Below are positions 23,201 to 32,200 of a stretch of 64,000 nt of DNA, piece after piece. The position numbers and the translations under genes were made by a program. The stretch is taken from positions 6,742,201 to 6,806,200 of the forward strand of contig OW204001.1 in assembly GCA_934047225.1 (NCBI GenBank), in the 5' to 3' direction. The stretch is from Ypsolopha sequella (taxonomy: Eukaryota > Arthropoda > Insecta > Lepidoptera > Ypsolophidae). The stretch's first letter is position 1, and each line of letters begins with the position of its first letter. Below the pieces are notes generated by a model that worked only from the letters and a program-made list of their open reading frames with translations, was not told the DNA's origin and did not search any database.

Positions 23201-26200
23201 GAAAACTGGCCATAGTACTCGTTCATACGAACAACTTTTACTACGGAACCAACTCTCAAATCGCAAAAAAAAAACAGCTGTTCCATAGAAAAGTAATGAA
23301 TGAATGAATAAACACTTTATTGCACAGAAAATTAAAATAAAACACAGAATACAGAATAACAAAAGGCAAGGGCAGACTTATTCCTTAAAGAAATTTCTTC
23401 CAGTCAACCGATGGTGTGAAGAAAGAAAAATTTTTACAAGTGAGGTTATATTTGTGAAAAAAGAAAAATAATCTTCTTCAGGCCTAATATTTTAATATAA
23501 TACACTACATATTAATACATACACAAATACATAAATACATACATACAAATAAAGTAGCATAGTCAGTCTAGTCAGAGAGATGAAAGGTAATAATTTTTCA
23601 GGTTAAATCTAAGAGGACACAGAAGGAAGATTTCTGAGGGTTTGCGGAAGTTCATTCCAAAGCCGAACTGCATTGACCGTAAATGATTTACATATCTAAC
23701 ATATCTACTCGACCAAAATGCATGAAAACACTGTTTTTTTACGATTTTTTTTCACGAAATGTTGTTCGTATGTACGAGTACTATCGCCAGTTTCCGGCTT
23801 CCGCGACATCATTTTAACATCCTGTATATATGTGTATATTTTTATTATATATTGTACCAATTCCACTGACGCCGACTATAAAATATGTCGAAATATATCT
23901 GGAAACAATTATTTTGATAAGTGTTTTTATGTAAATATATAATGTTAACTGAATAAAAAAACAAAGAAGTTATATTTAATATTTAAATGTGTATATTTTT
24001 ATACGAAATAAAGGTACTTTGAATGAATCATATTATGATTCCGTTCTAATGCCGTCTCTTTTGCACGCGTGAACAAACTCTTACTCTATCCTACTTTCAA
24101 ATCATTTTATGATTCACCCAAGTCGGCCTTTTTAGATCCCCTGAACTCTCAGAAAAACAAGACATGATCTTGCTAAGTTTCTTGCCCTTCTTCTTAGCAA
24201 GACTAATCGAATGGGCGGAGATAGGAATATATTTATTATATGTATTGCAATTATATATATATATATATATAATGTTATTTATTCCTTATTCCTATATTTT
24301 TTATTTTATTCAAGTGTATATTTTTATTAAATTGAAGTAAACCTAACCTTTATTATTTCTTTATGTATTTCCTCATATTATTATTTATTATATAAAACTA
24401 TTTACATAGAATATTTAATTATATTACATTAAAACCGACCTGTAATAACAGTATCAGGGGATCTAAAAACGCCGACTTGGGTGAATCATAAAATGATTTT
24501 AAAGTAGGATAGATTCAGAGTTTTTTCACACGTGCAAAAGAGACGGCATTAGAACAGAATCATAATGTGATTCATGCTAAATGGCCTTTTTAGAGCACCT
24601 GATATACCTACATTACATATTTCATTTCATTTCATATCATTTAAGGGCGCAAGTCCACTCGTCTTACAGGGTTCTGTACTCCGTTCCTCAGAAACGGGAC
24701 CCTTTTAGGATCACTTTTGCTGACCGTACTTTATGTTCTTTTAACTTAGTTTCAAAGTTGTTAATTTAGATAAACGCGACCAGTTTATTGACTGACTAAG
24801 TTATTAAGTTTCTTTTCCAACTTCAAGCATTTGTGCGATCACATTTTTACAAACTGTAACCATTGATGTACTAACAAGTAGACATCGGATCTGCGCTCAA
24901 AAGTGTCCGAACAAAAAGAGTGTCAAAACCAGTTTATTGACTGACTAAGTTATTAAGTTTCTTTTCCAACTTCAAGCATTTGTGCGATCACATTTTTACA
25001 AACTGTAACCATTGATGTACTAACAAGTAGACATCGGATCTGCGCTCAAAAGTGTCCGAACAAAAAGAGTGTCAAAACCATTGAAAACTAAAAAAGCGTG
25101 TCAATCGCATGTCAATCAAAATTGAGCCATGCAGCAATGACATACGATTCAAATTAAAATGTTTTGTTTCTTAATATTTTGACACTTCACTAAGGACACT
25201 TTTTTCGTAAATCTTGTACTAGACCCGAGGTCCATGGTTTGTAAATCAATGGACTGTAACCAAAGATTTCAAAAGTTTAGATGAGCCCTTGCACCTAAAA
25301 TCTATTGCATTGTTTTTAATGTGTGCGTTAACATAATGCCGACGCGCGCACACTTATGAGTGCGTAATGTGTCTACCTACGGTTAGCAAACTGATCGGAC
25401 TACTAAAGTTATTAAAATGATTAACTCTAAGTGCACTGAAGGCGTCCAACAATCACTGTGTTCAGATGAGCACTGATTCCAAACGTGTGAGCGTCACCCA
25501 TTTCAAGGTGGAAACATTTTGATGCTGTCAAGTACGGTAAGGGCTTATCTTTACTTTTGAAATCTTTGACTGTAACATAAAACTGGCGTTGCCATGGCGA
25601 TAAGTCAATTAATTTTTCGGGTCGGGTACAAGTCGTGCATAAATAAGTTTGTGAAAAGCAGTCGCTTGAGTGTGGGTGGGTGTCCCTTTCACAGTCGTTA
25701 GATTACTTTGAGATAGACGCGGAGCCAGGGTTTCGCTCAGGGAGGGGCAATTTTCGTGTAATTTTACGTTTATTACATAATATTCGTTTAAACAATGAAA
25801 TATACTACGTGTTAAGATGAAGTTGTGGAAGATGCGAACTGGCGATAATACTCGTTCATACGAACAACTTTTGGTATGGAGCTAAGCATTGAATCGCGAA
25901 AAAAAATCAGCTGTTCCTACCCGACCAAAATGTATGAAACAACTGTTTTTTTTTCTAGATTTCTCGGTTTTTAGGGTTCCGTAGTATCTAAAAGGTACAA
26001 AAGGAAACTTATGGTGAGACTCCGTTGTCCGTCCGTCCGTATGCCACAGCCTCATAACTTTAGCACCGTTAAAGATAAATACATGAAATTTGGCACAAAA
26101 ATAGCATTAATTTGCCCACATATTAAAGTGTAAAAAAAAATATGAAAAATTTTAAATTGTTCAAAATATTTCCAAAACAAAAGTGAGAAAAATAAAAAAT

Positions 26201-29200
26201 ATTAGCCTAAAAATACAATATGGGTATCAAATTGTAGATATTAAAAAGTTGATTGTAAAAATATATACTTTTACTATACTTACTGGCACTAGTTTCGAGA
26301 AATCTTTAAAAAACCACAAAAATATGTATGTCCCCCCCCTTATCTCCAAAACTGGTGGAACAAAAAATATGAAAAAAATCTGAAATAAAAAATAAAAAAA
26401 ATCTTTTAGAAATTAAGAAATGGGTATTGAGCAGATCGTAAAGTATGAAATCGAAAATCTTTCACCAAAAGTCAAAAAATAGGTGCGATAACGAGCGGAG
26501 CGTGTTAGGTCTACATGTAAATAAATTTGGGGAGCCGAGCGAAGTGTTGTTGTTGTTATATACTATAAATATTTTAGAAGTTTACTGCTTTAATATAAAT
26601 TTAAACACTATAAAATAACTACCATGCTGGGTCGTATTTACAGTAGCTTACATCGAATTAATATTGGCTAAGACAGTATTTTTTAGACGCGCATTGATGG
26701 TGGCTAACATATAGTAATTCAGAGGACAATGTATTCAGAGGAGAAAAATACTATTAAATAGAAGTCTTGTTAAATAACACCCATTTTTAAATACAGTCTT
26801 GATTATTGTTAGCTTCAGGCGTCTTAACAAAATCCTTAATCAACAATTAATTTAACCGTGTTTCGTAGGTCGGTCCAAATTTTGCTGAAGATCATAAATT
26901 TTCACATGTGCGTGTTTAGTTGTAAACCAGTTTCCTAGACTGGTTTCTTTAGTTGTTTTACTTAACAGGATAGTTTCCGCAAAACCATAATTTATTATTC
27001 TTGGTTTGAAGAATCTAGCAATACTACATAAAAAAAGAAAAAATATATTTCTTCCGGGTGTATAATACACACACATATCTAAACAGAATCCTCAGAAGTT
27101 ATTCCAATATTGAGAAATAAAATACCAAAGATGGCTCTAAAAAGTTTTCATGTCGAGGTTTAAATTTATTGGAGCAAAAACCCGTTCATATTATTTATGG
27201 ATTATGGACAGATATTTCATAGCACCTTTGCTTTTTTTTTAATATTAAAATTAGTGAAAAAAGTTGTGAAATTCAAATTGAAATAGTTTATTTTGCAAAG
27301 CAGGTATATATAATACACTTTTTACTCGTCAAATTTAATCTAATAAAAAATATATATATCTAATAAAGGTTTATTTAATTTATGTAGCAATATCAATGTC
27401 ATTTTGACTTTTTCCCAGAATCCATCCCTCTCGGACTGCGGGTCTTTCCGCATGGAGTAACAGGGTAGTATGCAAGCGGAATCTATCCTCTTAAAGTCTG
27501 TAAAATGTCCGTCGTATTTTCGTCGTCGTCGGGTTCCGTATATGTAGACGTAATCTGTCTGAAAAATCTGAAAATACTCTTCATTGTCCCTATACATATA
27601 CAGAGTGAATCTGTGAACATCGTCCAAATTCATACTTGAGCCTCGGTAAGTGATCAGCATCATGAACCAATAACGATTTTTGTAAAATTTTTCTCGATTT
27701 CTCAATTTTTTTCACGGAAAGTTATTTGTTTGGACTAGTACTATCGCCAGTTATTTGTTTGGACTAGTACTATCGCCAGTTATTTGTTTGGACTAGTACT
27801 ATCGCCAGTTATTTGTTTGGACTAGTACTATCGCCAGTTATTTGTTTGGACTAGTACTATCGCCAGTTATTTGTTTGGACTAGTACTATCGCCAGTTATT
27901 TGTTTGGACTAGTACTATCGCCAGTTATTTGTTTGGACTAGTACTATCGCCAGTTATTTGTTTGGACTAGTACTATCGCCAGTTATTTGTTTGGACTAGT
28001 ACTATCGCCAGTTATTTGTTTGGACTAGTACTATCGCCAGTTATTTGTTTGGACTAGTACTATCGCCAGTTATTTGTTTGGACTAGTACTATCGCCAGTT
28101 ATTTGTTTGGACTAGTACTATCGCCAGTTATTTGTTTGGACTAGTACTATCGCCAGTTATTTGTTTGGACTAGTACTATCGCCAGTTATTTGTTTGGACT
28201 AGTACTATCGCCAGTTATTTGTTTGGACTAGTACTATCGCCAGTTATTTGTTTGGACTAGTACTATCGCCAGTTATTTGTTTGGACTAGTACTATCGCCA
28301 GTTTTCGGCTTCCGCAACTTCATCTTAAGGCGATACCAAAAAAAAAATGATTTTTTTTCGAATCCATTTACTCCACTATAACGTCATCTGCGTATTTCAT
28401 TTTTGGGTAAATATTTATTGAGTATTTGATTAAGATTTTCACTGAAGGAAAACGCGATTGGATGAAATTTTCTCGATAGAATTTAATTCCGAAAAGACCT
28501 CTAAATTTTTTCCTGTAATTCTGAAATCCTAACTAATTTCATCGTGAAATTGCATTTTTTTGACGAAATCTTTTTGACTAAATAGCTTAGTAAATTTTAT
28601 ATTAATAAAAAACCGACTTTTTGCTACTTTTCCACGAATCCGTCCCACTCGCACTGAGGGATTTTTCGCATATAGAGTAACAGGGACGCTAAAACTTTTA
28701 CGTATCGCCTTAACAACCTGTATACTAAGCATTGAATTAGGCACACTGATGTCATGTCATGTATCATTGACGTATGAATAAAAATTAAACAGTGTTTGGA
28801 ACGTAGTATAAATGTGGATTGTTGTAAATAAATTATTACAATTATTATTCATGTGATTACTTCACTTATTATCGTGGTAAACAAAACTACATAAATAAAA
28901 CGAACGCTTTGTGTCGTAATCTTCAAACAATGTACATAATGTAGGTAATGGTGTTGATTCGGTGTAGCACATCTTAACTTATTTGACAGGACTAAACTTA
29001 ATTTCACCGTGCTGTCCTTGTCTTTTCGATAAAGAAAGAAAGACAGGACGCTTGAAATAAGATTAGTCCTGTAAAATAATTTGGGTCGTGTTACGCTGAA
29101 TCGACACAATTGTATTTAATGTAATTCCTATTTTTCTTGCATAACTGATACCTTATTGCAATTAGCGCACAGTTTTACCGGAACCTAAGAAAACAACATT

Positions 29201-32200
29201 CTATGGTTGCATTCCTAAACGCCGGGTTAAATGTAAAATTTTACTGTCAACCGTTCCACAACCACACGAGTGAAAACGTGCGGTACATAAACCTTGTCAG
29301 AAATGTAAAATTCACTTTGACAGTTTAAATTTTATATTAACCCAGGCGTTTAGGAACGCTACCTAATGTTCTCTACGTTTCAAATGCTGTTTTAGAATTT
29401 AGAATGCACAACCAAACCGAGAAAACTCAAGGTAGTTTTCCTTGACATGAAGTTAGGTTGCCTACGTGAACTCATGGGCCCGGAGTAAAGCGTAAACCCT
29501 TTGCACAGATCTTGGACGAATAAACCAAGGCACAATATCATAACATAAACGTTGAGTAAATTGACAGATACATGATCCGGATGCTTGACAGATTAAATTA
29601 GCATTTTATTATTTACTATTAATGTACCTACCTACTTATAATTTAGTAACTACCTAATTATAGAAAAAGAAGTGCGACTCCATCCCCACATACTAACCAA
29701 ATTTCTACTTGGTGTTGTGGGATGTATTTAGATTAAGTTATCTTTGAAATAAATAAAGAAAGAAAGAAAATAAATTTATTGGCGAGTTTACAAAAAAAAA
29801 CTTAAAGGATGTAGCTCAGCTATGTGCCATCCAAAACATGCTTTGGTTGGCGGTGAGTTTCAGCTACTTCCGTTACAATTGCATGATAAGGTATTTACGA
29901 GTCGTTAACAATTTTATTTACTAAATTGAAAATACAATAACAATTGGCAGTAATGGCTTATAATTAAATTAAAGAAAATAAAAACAAAACCAAAAATGCG
30001 TAACAAGACAAAAACAAAAAAAAAAGATAATTAGTACATACAGATATAGAATTATTAGTAGTGTGTATAGTCTTAAGCATTGTAGGCTTTCCAACCCTGC
30101 GGTCCGAAATAGAATTAAAATGGATCATAAGCCATTCACTTCATACAGCTCGTACTTTCGTAATCGATTTTAGCGATAAAATTCTATTTCGGAACGCAGG
30201 GCAAGGATGTTTCAAATGTCCAGTGTCCATTTGTATAAACATATTCATTCATTCATTCATTTCATTGTTCGCCCGAACTCCAAACAAGCGCTCTTCGCTG
30301 ATAATGGCTTTATTTATTAATATTTGCCTAAAATTTAAATTTGTGTAACTTATCTCGTACATTAATCTATTAAAAATTTGCTATCATCAATGTTAAAGCT
30401 ACTTTTCCTGCAACCACCGCTTTTCTTAGGGTTCCGTACCCGAATGGTGCCAAACGGGTCCCTATTACTAAGGCTCCGTTGTCTACCCGTCCTATTACTA
30501 AGGCTCCGTTGTCTACCCGTCTGTCACAAGGTCTACAGCTTCAGTCGTAATAGGTAGCCAGTTGAAATTTTCACACAATACGTGTTAGTTACCATGGCCT
30601 CTACCACGACAAATGAAAAAAAAAAAACTTTAAATCCAAGAAGCGTCCTTATGTTAAAATCCTCGAAAAAGTAGCATTTTTTTTAACGTTACCGTGCCCC
30701 TCCCCGCCTTATCTCCGAAACAATAGGACCAAAAAATGTGAAAAAAAAGCATTAGTAAGTATATTAAAAATAGATGATTGATTACGTAAAGATTACAGGA
30801 AAAATATAGCGGTTGAGGTATTAGGGTTCCGTACTCAGCGGTAGCCGCGAATTGTTTATCAGGCGTCACCATTTTAGCGCCTTGTCTTTGTCGCCATGGG
30901 CTTGGAGAATAATACACAAAAATAAAAATTATTATTACTTTTTAAATTATTTTATAAAAGAATGTGACTTGACTTGACGTAAATGCCCAAACGTATTTTA
31001 AATCTCATATATTTTTTTCTCAATTATAAGGATGCAAATAAGTGTTATATCATATTATCGTAAAGGTAGATGCACCACCCCTGAAAATAATTCTGCCGGC
31101 GCGGCGCCCATTGTGTCGCCTTAATGTTGCTATGACATCTATATTGTTGTAACTAACATGTTTTAAGGGTTCCGTACCCGTATTGTGTGGCGGTACGGAA
31201 CCCAATGTACGCGAGTTCGACTGTTACTTAACCAAATTATTTTTCGTTATCCTCAGCTCAAAAACGAGAGAGATTTACTCATTGCTAGTTTGTTAAGTCA
31301 ATGTTGCGTGCATCTAGAGCTGCGGGCAAAAGGCTAGTTAATATACATATAAATTTAATGTTTTGGAATGCGTCACGTTTTTTTATTACCTAGCATTGTT
31401 GGGTATAAGAAAAGAACTACGAATATGTAGCCTTGGCTTTATTACCCGAATAGACGTTAGTACTTACGTAGAGTAGACCCTATGAAAGAATTCCCGCGGA
31501 TTAAAGCATTCTCGTATTTCTGCCTTTGACAATAAGTACCTCTACAGGGAACTTCTTTCGTTCCGTTCACTCCATTATTAAATTATCCATTAAAACCAAT
31601 TTCTAAGTTTGTGAAGCCATTAACATATTGCTAGCATTCAGAATGTTCGATTGTGTAACTGTTTTCCTTGCCAATCATATTTTGCTTTAAGATGGAAACT
31701 CGCAAAAATAACCTACTTTATTAATATTTTATGCTTTGCTTGGAGTAAGTAATTGCCTTTCTAAATTTAATCACGGCAATTGTATTGTTTATCCCAGCCC
31801 ATTTATCTAATATGTTTATTGTTTTATACATATTTATACAATGCCATTGATTTTGGAGTAAATTGAGACTGCATTAATTTTGCTTTGAAAAAAAAAGCCG
31901 AAGATTACCCCTCCCTAGTATTAGTAAACACAAATCGCTCAAATCCCATACAATGGTATCGATTCGGCATAACACATCTTAACTTATTTGACAGGACTAA
32001 CCTTATTTTAAGCGTCCTGTCTTTTTCTTTCTTTATCGAAAAGATAAGGACAGAACCCTTAAATTAAGTTTAGTCCTGTAAAATAAGTTAAGATGTGCGT
32101 CACCGAATGGGTACCAGTGACGTCAATATGTCAGGTGTGCGTTTGGTTTAGTCTATGCCGACAGTACAGCAAGAGCGGGCGGCCATTTCTATTCCCAAGG

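Noticed and set aside
27340..27705. 121-codon open frame on the minus strand
   Set aside because: It overlaps repeat sequence shared with family-A and LINE-tail copies and has no recognisable domain, so it is treated as chance.
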